Source of the DNA: Mesotaenium endlicherianum
Taxonomy: Eukaryota > Streptophyta > Zygnematophyceae > Zygnematales > Mesotaeniaceae
Assembly: GCA_009602735.1 (NCBI GenBank)
Contig: WELA01007091.1
Coordinates: forward strand, 275,872 to 339,871
Direction: 5' to 3'
Length of the DNA stretch: 64,000 bases
Positions within the stretch are counted from its first letter, which is position 1; each line of letters opens with the position of its first letter. Of the stretch, positions 52,695-63,637 are shown piece after piece. Made by a program: the position numbers and the translations under genes. A model generated the notes under the pieces. That model had not been told where the DNA came from, did not search any database, and saw only the letters and a list, made by a program, of their open reading frames with translations.

Positions 52695-54413
52695 CTGCTG
52701 CTGTGTCTGCGATGGCGTTTTACAGGTAGAGTCACAGGCGCCTGGAAGCCATCTGGTTGTTATCTCAATTCAATATTTTTTTTCCTAACACAACTAATGT
52801 TCACTACTGTGGTGGTCCTTCCCTTGCAGCTTCTGTTTTTTCCACTTCTAGTCCAGCCTTTGAGGCGTCCTTTTTCGCTTTTCGTTTTCTTGCGCCTGGC
52901 AGCCACAGAGAAACATTGCTCAGAGAAGGATAAGCTCACCAGAGGGCCGAGAATGCATCAGGCCAGCTTTGCCATTTTCACTCGGCTGCTTGCATTGCAG
53001 TCGCATAGAGAGAAGACGCGCGACCATGGCTGCAAAAAGATAGTACCTAGTCCTCAACATCCCAAAATGGTGACCAGTAAGCATGAATCCCCGCTTTTAA
53101 GCTCGAGACTTGATGTCGAATTCACCTGGAAATAGGTCTCGCTTCACCTCTCACACCATACAAGACCTTTAAAAAGAGATGGCGATGTGCGTCGGCTCCC
53201 TGCACTCATTATTGTCTCGGTAGAAGTACAATAACTACTGTGTGCATTTTCGCAGCGCGTAGCTTTATTGTGGAACCGTTTGCTATGGAAGTGGGCCAGG
53301 ATTGTACTCGAGAGGAATAGTTGAGAATAATGGTCGTCCAGAATGAGCCAGCCACGCGTCGAGCCTGGTCTGGCCCTCTTCCTCCATCACCTCCATTCAC
53401 AACTGCACTGGATGTTCGAGGTTGATCGAGGTCACAGCAGGCCCCAGGATTTGCGTAAAATTCGATGTTTTCTGTTTTTTTGGATGTTTTAAAATCATGC
53501 GATATCGTAGATTATGTCGAAAGAAGTTGTGGTCGTTGGGAGCGGATGTTTCACAAAATCAAGCATTTTCCTATATAACTTACGGACATTTTTTCGGATG
53601 TTTTCCCCAAACACACAGAAGTGTCAAAACATCTTCTTAATAATATCAAATGTTCTAAAAATTTATGGGCGTTCAAATCCCGAATGTGATCAAAAATTTG
53701 AACTTTTGGTCGAATTATGGGGCCTGGGTCAAAGTCCATCATCATGACTTGTTTACTCAGGAGTACGAAATGCGCATATGACGGCCCCTTACAAGATGTA
53801 CTATAAGGCCATCATCATGGGCCAACTGGGCCAAATTGGGGTCAATTGCCAAATAGACGATCCTTTCAATCTAATCCTTACTCAATACTTAAAATTACAA
53901 ATTGTCGCGACTACTATCAGTTTGACAGCGCAGCGTGGCGCAAGTCACGGCCGCCCAGGTACGGAAAGTCACCATTGACCTGCTGACTAAATTGCTATTA
54001 TGTGCAAGTCAGCGTTTGAAAGTCCAGGTTGTTCACACGAAAAGGTGATTGCAACTAGTCAAAATCTACCCTCAGTGATGAGCCGGATTTTGACAGTGGA
54101 AGGTTGACCCACCAGGACCCGCAAATTGTCCATGTCAGCAGTTGCCAGATGAAGGAAGTTGATCTAGCAGCTAGCTTAGCAATGGTAGCAATGAAAGATT
54201 TAGGCCATGCTGAGTAAGCAGGCCAACTCGGCAGTAGCCCTTAGGTGGAGCTGCCACCATTGAAATGCCACTTCAGGGAGACGTAGACCTAATGGCCACA
54301 TGGGCGTGCGCAGCCGTCAGGCGCAACTGTCACGAGGCTTGCATGCAGACAAAGTGACGCGATATAATTTAAGACATGTAGTGACGCCCACGAGGTGGAA
54401 CATGCATGCATGC

Positions 54414-54431
54414 AACCGTGACTAAGTCACG
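54414..54431. repeat. Short perfect hairpin CCGTGACT-A-AGTCACGG
   Basis: 8-bp arms with a single central base. Just beyond it (54475-54500), on the minus strand, lies GGGTTCGAGGCTC, which resembles a polymerase III box B. Together they hint at a tRNA-derived repeat (SINE), but no box A or tail is clear. Confidence 0.4.
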
Positions 54432-55139
54432 GCAACCCCGAAAGGGATGTGCTTGTGTGGTGCCTGGGATAGGCACGAGCCTCGAACCCTCTGCCCTCAT
54501 TCTTGCCACACAATTTTGCCAAAAGGAGCTAAGGAGCGAAGAAGAGAGAAGGAGAAGGAGAGAGAAGCACCCTGAGAATGGGCAAGGGGCGAAACTCAAA
54601 AAAGGGGTTCGTTTTTGGCGAGGGCTGGCGCGATTTTAACCGATTCGGAGGCTGGAAATGAGTGACCACATGTCCTGCACCCCGCTGAAAAATCAGCCCA
54701 GGTTTTAACTGCTTGTTTTTCCATTCATCCCTAGGATTGTTTTCCTGCCCACTTAGTGACGTTCGTATACCCTTGTTATAGGTTGTGTATTCCACCCCCG
54801 CTCCTGGGATGGAATACAGCGTTTTCTCCGCCTACAATTTTTCTTCTTCATTATGCATATTTAGTACACCATATCAGTGGAATTATTCCCTGCCTCTTGT
54901 TGTGTTTGTTTCTCAACTCCTCCCAGGTGTGCAACATCCTTCTCTTTTTTGACACATTTCCCTTCAAAATTCTGGAAAGAATTTATCTTCAAATGCTTAC
55001 CAACAATTTAAGCCTCCAACACCTTCGAAACGCCAGTAACAAATTGCATAATTAATACTGAATGCGATTCATATTCAAACAATGAAAAAATTGGAAGCAT
55101 CTTCTTTGCATAGCATGCAAACCTTACAAGATATATATC

Positions 55140-55285
55140 GCATATACACGTAGAGACACATGTGGCATGTGTGCATAAGTGTGTGCATGCGTTCATGTAT
55201 GAATGTGTGTGTTTGCGTGTATGTGTGAGTACAAGCGCGCCGTGCGTGTGCGTATCTGTGCGCGCGTGCACGCGCCCGTGCACAT
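55140..55285. repeat. Alternating purine-pyrimidine (GT/GC) tract
   Basis: Long run of TGTG, CGCG and CATG steps (for example TGTGCGCGCGTGCACGCGCC at about 55257), prone to left-handed DNA. Confidence 0.7.
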
Positions 55286-56320
55286 GCCTTGCAAAGGTCG
55301 CGACAGCAGCACCAAGCTCATTCTGCTCGGCAAACTCCTCCTAAGTACCTACCGGGTCCTCACTGCCCCAGCTCATCCCGCTGTCGATAAAAGAAAAGGG
55401 CCTCAGCTCCGCTCGCGAACCTCCTTTGCTTTTAGGGTCGCATTCGACGTTCAAGATTCGTAATTTACCACTAAATTAAGCCAACAGGCTACCTACTTCA
55501 CCTAAAAAGCAGGACACATGCTGCTGTGTCTAATTGTGGAACATAGGCTACTATATCTTTCATCGCTGTCACACATATATATTACGCCAGAACCTACTCA
55601 AGGTGTCCTCTTACCTCACATCATGCATTCTAGAACTACAAGTAAGGCACATGGCCCCTGACCACAAGCACCCAGAATAACTACTATCGCTTAGTCACTT
55701 CTTGTGTCGCTTCTATACTGGAAGTGAGGGCGAGGCCCTCCCCAACGATGCCGAGAAACTTCCTATGCTTCCTCGACCCCCCCTCTGCGCCTTTCCCTTG
55801 CCTGCACACAACCACTTCATTATCAATGCTGCACACTTGCACTGTGGTGGTATTCAATGTTCACCACATACTGCCCTTCACCACATACTGCCCTTCATGA
55901 GCAGAGCAAGGAAACTCATTATTCTGATTCCGACACACTGAATGTTATAGGTGTCTTTAGTTGTGTGCGTGCATGTGTCTGTAAGTTCGTGTACGCGCGA
56001 TGCATAAGAGGGTATGTTTGATGCAACAATCTCATACATACACCCCCCCTTCATTAACCAGCAGCAAGGCAACAAAAGCATTCTGATTGGTGTGTGACAC
56101 AACGCCAAAACCCTGCTGTGTTCGCCCATGCATGACAGTTCTCACATGCACCTTTAAGTTCACAATAAGGCAACTATGACAGTACAATCTCTTGAGGGTA
56201 AACACGTGCATCCAACACTAACCTGAACGGTTTGCACATACCTCTATTCATGGAATACTCTGGAGACATTGGCTGGTCATCTGTGTCGTCAGATCCAGAT
56301 GAAGCTCCCTCGTTGCTCTC

Positions 56321-56446
56321 TTATGATGGCGCTGACTCGCTACTTGAGTCGTTCTCGTCATCATCGTTCTCGACAGGCGTCTGCTCTGCCGCTGCGACGT
56401 TGACTTTCTGCAACCTCAACCGTTTCCAAGCCAAGTTAGCACTAAT
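56321..56446 (-). CDS. Gene U2B, last exon
   Basis: 126 nt after a GCAG acceptor. Encodes ISANLAWKRLRLQKVNVAAA, then EQTPVENDDDENDSSSESAP and S, with TAA at 56321-56323. A basic stretch is followed by an acidic serine-rich tail. In phase with the previous exon. Confidence 0.6.
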   Translation of the reverse strand: MSANLAWKRLRLQKVNVAAAEQTPVENDDDENDSSSESAPS

Positions 56447-56700
56447 CTGCTTCCATTAGTGACACTCAAGCAACACGTGCTACGTACTTTCACCCTTGCA
56501 ACTCCTCGCACCTACAATTGCAATGCGAGTCACTTGCTCCTTTCATCCACATCACACTGCGTATTACAATGAACATATATGGCATATAGGCAATACTTCC
56601 ACACACGTATGCACGTGCATCACTTATCTAAGCTTCACCAGGTACTCATGTCACACCATCACTTCATGCATGCACACAAACTCTCAAATGCAAATCTCAC

Positions 56701-56973
56701 CTTCTTCTTGCTCTTCTCTATCAGATAAACCTTCACGCTCTCGTGGAAAGCTGTATGCTCTGGCTTGTAATCTGCCACGTCGGGCCACCCTGCTTGCCAC
56801 GGGTTGTGCTTCTTGAGCAGTGACTCCACAATCCACTTCGCTGACTCATCTGTGAGGCCACCAGCGGCCTCGTCTTCCCACTCAACCAACCCCTTTGCCA
56901 GCCCCCGCAACATGTGCTTGCTCAGCAGGCGAGTCATTTCTGACCTTGAGTCCTTCCACTTCTTGTTCAGTCG
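56701..56973 (-). CDS. Gene U2B, exon homologous to U2A 42158-42433
   Basis: 273 nt, acceptor CTTCAG^CGACTG, donor AAG^GTGAGA. Encodes RLNKKWKDSRSEMTRLLSKH...SAKWIVESLLKKHNPWQAGW...VKVYLIEKSKKK. Unknown helical family. Confidence 0.65.
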
Positions 56974-57142
56974 CTGAAGCCACACACCCACCATTGAACA
57001 ATATTAGGAAGCATGTTCTACCGGTCACTCATTGCAAGCAGATTAACTACAAACTTGTGAGCCACACATAGGTGCAATGCTATCCTGTTGCTCTAGGTGT
57101 CCGCATTACAACGTGCATTGCAAAGAATTTGGATGTTCTTAC

Positions 57143-57400
57143 CTTCAATAAGTCAGCCAGAAGTGCCTTCCCAGGAGCGTAGAATTCTTTGTTGCGCTTG
57201 ATGTAGACCACCATGTTATTCGCCTTTGCTGTGGGCTTTGTGTAACCCCTGAGCACTTTCTCTGTTATATGGTCTCGAAGGCGAAGCAGGACCTTGAGAA
57301 CCATTTCTACCTGCTTCACTGCTTGCACCTCATCGGTCATCAACCAGAAAGTGAGGTTGAACTTACGCAACGCGTTCCACACCTCCTTCACGGCTTTAGT
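57143..57400 (-). CDS. Gene U2B, exon homologous to U2A 41799-42065
   Basis: 258 nt, acceptor TTGCAG^ACTAAA, donor GAAG^GTAAGA. Encodes TKAVKEVWNALRKFNLTFWL...YAPGKALLADLLK. The family is not recognised. Confidence 0.65.
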
Positions 57401-57907
57401 CTGCAACATGTCCTCAAGATATCACTCCTCCCACAATTAAGTCACACACACCCCATGCGTGTCACAATCACTTATTCATTCACCTAGTGCAGCAGAAAAC
57501 ATGATGTCAGCTGCAATAACTGCCCTGTTTAAAAAACATGTTATTTCTGCCTCATGCACTTTCTTTCATCGTCGACACAATATAGGCTATCTGCAGCAGG
57601 ACCCATAGCCGGCCCCATAGCCAGGTGATACAGACACACAGCATCCCCATTCACCACCTGCGAATATGGCAGCTTGCAATTGCAGTTTGCATAATGAAGC
57701 TTCTACTTTACTGCACATTTGTTATACAGAACACTATACATTCACAATTGAATTTATTGGGATGTTAAACAATAAGGTTAATATTAAATTAGAGCCGGAA
57801 GCAGGAGACAGTGGAAATTGTAACTCACAATTCATTGTCAGTGCCACACCGGAACATGCACATCAAATAATGAATAATTGTTCTCATGCAGGTAGTACTT
57901 CACTCAC

Positions 57908-58569
57908 CCGCTTGTCCTCCTCCATCTCAACCTTGGGCTTCTTCTGATTGCCTCTGGTTGATTGCTCCACCAGCAAACTGACGCTCTATGAGCCAGATTT
58001 TTCAGCACGGGTAGAACCTCTCCAAGCAAGATAGATGTAGTCATGTTACTCCTTGCCTCCATGATCATATTCTGCTCCCCGGTATCATCTCTCAATGCAA
58101 GTTGCGCTTGTTAGCCTCCAACCTCACCTGTAACTATTACATCCTGAGAAGCATCGGTAATTTCGGCGTTTGATATTCGCTCCCCAGTTACTTGTGATAG
58201 AATTCCTTGCACATTATCTCTCTCTTCCTCTCGTTTGGGTAACTTGCCATCATGACCACACGATGCATCCTTTCCATCATCAACATCAGTTCTAAGACCC
58301 TCTAGGGTATACCTGGTATTCCCCCAAGGGAAGGTTCCTCCACCCTCAGGGGCAGCATAATCTGGGTCACTCCCCGACATTTCCTCATTGTCACTATCAA
58401 GAGTCTCCCTCACACTCCCACTTATTCCTCTTGCTCCACTGCAAGTATTCAAACTGCAAACTCTGTGTGCCTCTCCACTCCCATCTAAGTGGTTTCCTAA
58501 ATTTTGTGGGTTTCCCTCATCCAACTCGAAAATGTTTTTCTGTTTTTTTTTCCCGCCAATGGCAAGCAC
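57908..58569 (-). CDS. Gene U2B, 5' region
   Basis: The minus strand shows an acidic, low-complexity frame (IFELDEGNPQNLGNHLDGSG...ETLDSDNEEMSGSDPDYAAP) to a TAG at about 58111, then an ordered piece (NMTTSILLGEVLPVLKNL) and LVEQSTRGNQKKPKVEMEED, ending at AAGCGG^GTGAGT (57908/57907). The layout (acidic disordered, then helix, then conserved exons) parallels U2A. Frame continuity is not established; another TAG lies just before SVSLLVEQ. Confidence 0.4.
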
Positions 58570-58572
58570 TGT

Positions 58573-58752
58573 TTATTTGTTTTTTACTGCACCTAATGGC
58601 TTCTTTGAGGGTTGAAAGTGCCTATCACCCAAAGCAACACCTTTAATGAGATTGTTGCAATAATCTTTACTCTTCCGTGGCATCCTGCCATTACCACCTT
58701 CATTGTTGGTGTTAATGGCGCTAGCCATGAACGGCGAATTCAAAGAAGCCAT
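58573..58752 (-). CDS. Possible first exon of U2B
   Basis: The minus strand reads MASLNSPFMASAINTNNEGG, then GRMPRKSKDYCNNLIKGVAL, ending VKNK with TAA at 58573. Short, basic, no domain. Confidence 0.3.
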   Translation of the reverse strand: MASLNSPFMASAINTNNEGGNGRMPRKSKDYCNNLIKGVALGDRHFQPSKKPLGAVKNK

Positions 58753-58776
58753 GGCTACAATTAAGGTCGCGACCAC

Positions 58777-59280
58777 TGCTGTCTGATATTTCCTCAGAGA
58801 GTTGCATTATGAAGAAGCTAGCAGCCACATACGACGTCTACCTGCCCAATAATTCTTGTCCTCTGGATTGATGTGAGCCCACTGGATTTTTGGCCCACTC
58901 TAATTTGTCACACGTCATAAATTCGAAAAAAATCACACGTGGCTTTCTTTGATAACAATGATAGAACTTGTACTTCCCAATACTTCCATCTTGGATACCT
59001 GAACACTTTAACTATAGGCTTGATTTTATTGCTCGTGAGGTAGGGAAACACATTTTCAACCACCTAAATCCGTCGACTTACTGCACCACACGTATTCCTA
59101 AAAATGAGGTAAGCGCCACCAACACCTCCAACTAATTCCAAGTAAAAGGTCTCCAATGGGTTCCTCAGCTAGTTAATTATAGACTTTTTAGCTGCTCCCT
59201 AAATTTATTACAATGTTACCACACTTCCTTCACCAACTTATATCGCGAATGTATTTGTAGGCACGTCACGGCTAAAGACA
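58777..59280. other. Intergenic, likely divergent promoters
   Basis: About 500 bp between the minus-strand U2B and the plus-strand HIRAN gene 3. No defined motif can be supported. Confidence 0.4.
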
Positions 59281-62200
59281 ATGGCCTCCTGTAGACTTGA
59301 CAAGGTATTGGAGGATGCCAAACGTGTGATTTTGCAACTCACTGTCCTGCAAAATGAAGGAAAGTCAGTGATAGGGTTGAAAGATGATGCCTCGGCCAAT
59401 GCTATGCAAAAAACGCAAATGCAACTTTACGAGATTAGCTTGGAGAAGACTTTCCTGCAAGAAAAGATAGCGACGTTAAAGGGAATCCTCGTAGCACGTT
59501 GCAAGCACGAGAGTAACTATTGTAAAGAGAAACAACAAGAGTTGGCCAAGGAAAACATTGCCCTGAAGGTGGAGAGAAACTCACTCGTTGAAAAAATTTC
59601 ACTCTTCAAGGGGCACACAAATTGCCGTACTGATTGCAATCAGCCTTATTTCAACAGGCAAAATGTAGTTCTTAGGGAGCTCAGTCATCAATTGTCATTG
59701 GAGGACTCACAGGATGTTGAAGACAGGGAAAAGTCAGCTGTGCTTCATTTGAACTCCTCGAGCTGTGCCCAAGAACCACAGCCACCACAGGCACCACAGG
59801 CACCACTAGCAGGCACGCAAGAGGCAGTACGTGCTATCAAGCGCGCCCCTAAATCTCCCAAAGCGAATGCTGTGGACATGCCAGTTGCTTCCGCCAATGT
59901 AAGCGACTATACTAGCGTACTCTTATATCGCACCTTTTTCTGGCTTCTTATTGTTTAAGTGCATGTATTTTGCAGGAGGCCTTTGTTTGGTCTACAATAC
60001 TCTAAGTTTATATATTATACTAGAGTGTTAATTATCATGCCCAGCCCCATTCTCCTTGTCAGTGCGCCTAGAGGAACCCCTTCCCGCCTACTCTTTATGC
60101 ATTCTCCCTCTTCATTCCCGCTTCTCCTTGCTGTCAGCAACTGTCAGACAAAATGGTGTTCATTTTGTTTCTCCTACCCTTTGCCTTCATTCTGCTTGAG
60201 AATTGCTCCCTCTTTCACCCCCCCCTTTGTGTGTCTTACTCACTTAGCCCCCAGTCCTCTTTATTCTTGCCTGTTTCTAATATTTTGCTTATCTTTCCTT
60301 TCGCTATACACTCACAATACGCTCTCACCTATGTGTGTGTCACTCTTCCTGCCATGCTCACTTTGTCCCCTGCCGTTCACCATGCCCTTTGCCCTCAAGC
60401 CTACGCTTTCTCTCATTGTCCTTCTTTTGCTGTATGTGCACCTTTGGGCTTACATTATTGCCCATTCCTCCATCTTTTCTCACATCCTGTCTCTCGCTGC
60501 ATGTTCCTCCCTTGCTCACCTTGCCTTCATCGTTGTTCACCGTGCCCTTTTCCCTTCCATTGCTCTCGCAAGTGCTTTCTTTTTGCCAGTTGTTTTCCTC
60601 TGTGCCTCTCCTGCTACTCTATCGGCTGATTCTTTATTGATGATTTGCATTTTCTTGTATGTACCCTGCATGTGTTTGTGCCTGACGCCTTATTCCCCCA
60701 ATTCAAGCGTACATATTTTTCTACCCTTGCCAATACTATTCTCCGCCTCTCTCCTAATTTCCCCTCCTCTCTCTTGCCTTAGCCCTCGTCCTCTTTCCTC
60801 TAATTCCTGCTGTGGCTATTGCCTTTGCTTAGTGCTTGCTTTGTTGTTGGAACTTCTTGTTCCATCTTGCTTGGTCGCTGCCACGCTATCTAATCAAATA
60901 GTCCCCCTTGGAAGAGTGTGTTGCCATACGGGTTTGATCAAATGCAGGGTGGACGGCCTATGTCACCAGACTCGCGGGATTTCCTGGACATACTCCTCTC
61001 TCAAATTGGGTCCCGGCAGAGAGAGATGTCGAGGGGATCGTCCTTGGGGGAAGATGAGGAGGGGCCAAAGAAACCCATTCGCCTCATGCCTTATCAAGGG
61101 TCTCTCGTGGTACTTCTATGTACTTCCATGTGCCAGGAAGGGATACTCACTGCTGATGAGGTTTGTGTAACTTACCGCCCTTTCGTAAGTACCGCGCATG
61201 CACCCTGTACATGCATAACCTTGTGTGAAAGTCCACCATGCATGGTTGCATTATATCTTTGGAGGTGCAACCCGTCTTATTCTTTCCTTATTTTTCCTGC
61301 AGCAGGTAGCTCTTGTTAGGGAAAAAGGTGTTTCTAAAGATTCGTATGCTATCCGGGTTGATAACTCGAGTGGCTCAACCGTTGGCTATGTGCCTCGGGA
61401 TGTGAGCAAGCATCTCTCGCCGCTCATTGACACGCCAGGTTGGTAAGGATGTTTGGCACCATTGCGAGGTGGCGAGAAGAAGCACCTCAGGTATGATGCC
61501 CTTTTGTTTGCTCCCCGACCTTGTCTCTCATGAATAGTATTATTCTTGCCACATGCCAAGGAATGATTGCATGGTGGCCACTGTTTAAAAGTTTATGATC
61601 GGGTGTGTGTCAAGCAGAGGGCTGGAGAGGGCGGGGAAACATACCTTGGGTCATAAGCTACCTGCATGCCTCGTGCACTTGCTGTTCGGAATATGCTAAT
61701 GCAGGTTGTAATTTTCCTGCATGATGTGTTCGTGTGCATGTATGTGCTCTATTGCAGCTCCGCTGCATGTTCAACCTTTACTTTCCCAGGCAATATGAAT
61801 CATACCTAAATGACCGACTTGATGAAGGAAGTCTAGTCATGATTCATGTTGAGAGGTTGAAGAACACGTTGGTTGAGGACACCTACATGAGTGGTGTTTC
61901 GGCACCCTACAATGTGACATGCTCCCTTCAACAACCACACACACCCCTTCCACAACTGAAAGATATTGGCCACGCAAAAAAGGTATGACCTTATTACATT
62001 GTTTTATATGCACTTTTGTTTATTCATGCCTCAGCCATTTGCTACTACATTCAAGAAGGGTCACTGGTTGCCACCATGCATGCTCTGTACTTGAGAGGGC
62101 TCTTTTTGGTTCTTAACTATGTGGCAAAATGTGTTTCTCACATACTTTATCTCTTTGTAGTTACCCATATGACACTGCTCCTGACATATCCAGAGGCTTT

Positions 62201-62426
62201 GCTCACATGCTTGCAGAGGACGCACGGTGCGCATGCTCTTAGCAATGCTGGACTGGAGAACTGCCCTCACCCGAGTGCCATGCACAATTCTCGCAAACCT
62301 GACCAAGACAGGGGCAATGTCTTACGTCCGCTCAATTCAAACTTAGGTACTTCAGGCATAATAGAGCAGCCTCATGACAACAATGCTGTAGGCCACGAGT
62401 TATCGTGGAAGAAGGCCAGAATGTGA
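59281..62426 (+). CDS. Coiled-coil/HIRAN gene 3, best-preserved member
   Basis: Exon 1 (59281-59898) starts MASCRLDKVLEDAKRVILQL. It has a long coiled coil (LYEISLEKTFLQEKIATLKG; LAKENIALKVERNSLVEKIS) and a proline-rich tail, ending CCAAT^GTAAGC. Exon 2 (60948-61160, in phase) encodes GRPMSPDSRDFLDILLSQIG, then IRLMPYQGSLVVLLCTSMCQ and ILTADE. Exon 3 (from 61306) gives VALVREKGVSKDSYAIRVDN and VGYVPRDVSKHLSPLID. Across the junction this is a HIRAN domain. Exon 4 (61758-61982, RCMFNLYFPRQYESYLNDRL) and a last exon (about 62196-62426) end in a basic WKKARM and TGA. The exon 3-4 join is unresolved because the phases disagree. HIRAN modules in Rad5/HLTF bind 3' single-stranded DNA ends, so a DNA-binding role is inferred. 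No helicase or nuclease domain is seen. Confidence 0.72.
59899..60947 (+). other. Pyrimidine-rich intron 1 of HIRAN gene 3
   Basis: GTAAGC...AAATGCAG, about 1.05 kb, strongly C+T-rich on the coding strand, with no internal gene. The long plus-strand frames here are low-complexity artefacts. Confidence 0.6.
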
Positions 62427-63118
62427 CGACTTTAGGACATCTGTAGACAAGTAGTAGTGCTCACCAATTTTTTTTAAAGTCAGTATAAGTCAAAACAATA
62501 CGATATCTCGTAACACTAAGAAAATGGCATGTATTGTATATGACAATGAAAGTGAAGTGGGTAAAGAAGATGTGGATAAAATTGGTGCACTTAATGCGTG
62601 TTCTGCTCCACAATTCTATGCACCATGGAGTGTAAAAATTCAATAACATCAACACACCATATGCAACAAGAAAGCTACTCCAGCATCTGAGTTACATGTG
62701 AAAAGTACTCCTGATCCACGAAACTTTTGAATTTTGAAATCCACACGACATAATTTGCTAAGAGAACCAGGTTTTGTTAAACTTCTCTGATAATGCATTT
62801 GTCGCATAAACTTGACAAATGCACTCCACCTGCTTGCCCAACCACCCATCATAGTCAGCACCTTCCATGTTTGCACTCACACTATCAGTGCCACATGCAA
62901 ATGCACACACGAAAGAGGTTCAGGCTGAGAGAGACAAGGGACAGTGCAAGGGAGACTGAATATACGTGACATTGAAGAGGAGGAGTGATTGAGAGACAGA
63001 GAAATAAAGGTTGTGATACAAGAAGGGGGGCAGGGTTAGAGAAAGCACATGAAGGACCGGCAGAATAGATAGAACAACACATATGAGGGAGAGAGGGGTA
63101 GATGGATAAAACAAATTA

Positions 63119-63120
<2 letters not shown>

Positions 63121-63155
<35 letters not shown>
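63121..63155. repeat. (GA)n microsatellite
   Basis: About 17 GA units, followed by GGGAGA-type repeats to about 63200. Confidence 0.93.
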
Positions 63156-63157
<2 letters not shown>

Positions 63158-63439
63158 GAGGGAGGGAGAGGGAGAGGGGGAGGGAGAGGGAGAGAGAGAG
63201 TGATAGCGAGCGCTGTCGCCGTCGAAGACCCCCGCTGAAGAGGGGGCGTAGGCTGCACCACCGCACATGTTCCCGCCAGCTTTTGTCTTGAGCAAGCAAT
63301 CCCCTGTATGCTGATGATGCAGAGATTGTCTATGCAGGTCAACTGCCAGATGGCAGCAAGCCAAATGGCGGCAAAGCCCGATCCTCTCTAGCAAAGTAAA
63401 AATGGTGACTGAATGCTTGGTGTGCGGCCTGCTGGGAGA

Positions 63440-63525
63440 TTGGGGACAAGAGAGAGGGGGGGAGAGTGGGGGGGAGAGTGGGCGGGAGAGAGTGGGGGGG
63501 AGAGAGGGGGGGGAAGAGAGAGGGG
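63440..63525 (+). repeat. G-rich array (GGGAGAGTGGGG type)
   Basis: Imperfect repeats of GGGGGAGAGTGG with at least eight runs of three or more G, capable of forming G-quadruplexes on the plus strand. It lies a few bases beyond the splice donor of the Ca2+-ATPase exon. Confidence 0.8.
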
Positions 63526-63538
63526 CTTGCTTGCTTGC

Positions 63539-63637
63539 CTTGACAATGGACTCGAAGTTGTCGCCCAGGATGACAATGTCGGAGCTCTCCTTGGCCACCT
63601 CTATTCTCATAATGCCCATGGACAGCCCAATGTCCGC
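63539..63637 (-). CDS. Exon of a P-type (P2B-like) Ca2+-ATPase
   Basis: A 99-nt minus-strand exon, acceptor CGCTCAG^GCGGAC, encoding ADIGLSMGIMRIEVAKESSD and IVILGDNFESIVK. It matches the strongly conserved stretch ADIGL(S/A)MGI.GTEVAKE(S/A)(S/A)D(I/V)(I/V)ILDDNF.(S/T)IV that follows the hinge motif of plant and animal Ca2+-ATPases. The donor is AAG^GCAAGC, a GC-AG type intron. Two departures are notable: MRI where AGT is usual, and ILGD for ILDD. No flanking exon was found in the remaining window, so the gene continues beyond the right edge or this is an isolated fragment. Confidence 0.75.

Larger units (their letters stand above)
52695..56320. other. Gene-poor stretch of about 3.6 kb
   Basis: No gene recognised. 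Contains an inverted repeat at 54414-54431 and an alternating purine-pyrimidine tract at 55140-55285. Confidence 0.45.
62427..63538. other. Intergenic or intron, purine-rich repeats
   Basis: AT-rich until about 62900, then a GA-rich stretch with a (GA)n run at about 63121-63155 and a G-rich array at 63440-63525. No gene seen. The right part is probably the intron downstream of the Ca2+-ATPase exon. Confidence 0.5.

Noticed and set aside
50874-53135. Long plus-strand open frames opposite FB3 (364 and 360 codons)
   Set aside because: They are antisense shadows of a GC-rich coding region. The minus strand has clear F-box and LRR patterns, and the plus frames are Arg/Gln/Ala-rich without domains.
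59958-61170. 403-codon plus-strand frame of hydrophobic Ser/Leu/Cys/Pro composition
   Set aside because: Overlaps a pyrimidine-rich intron flanked by matching splice signals; looks like low-complexity translation rather than a membrane protein.
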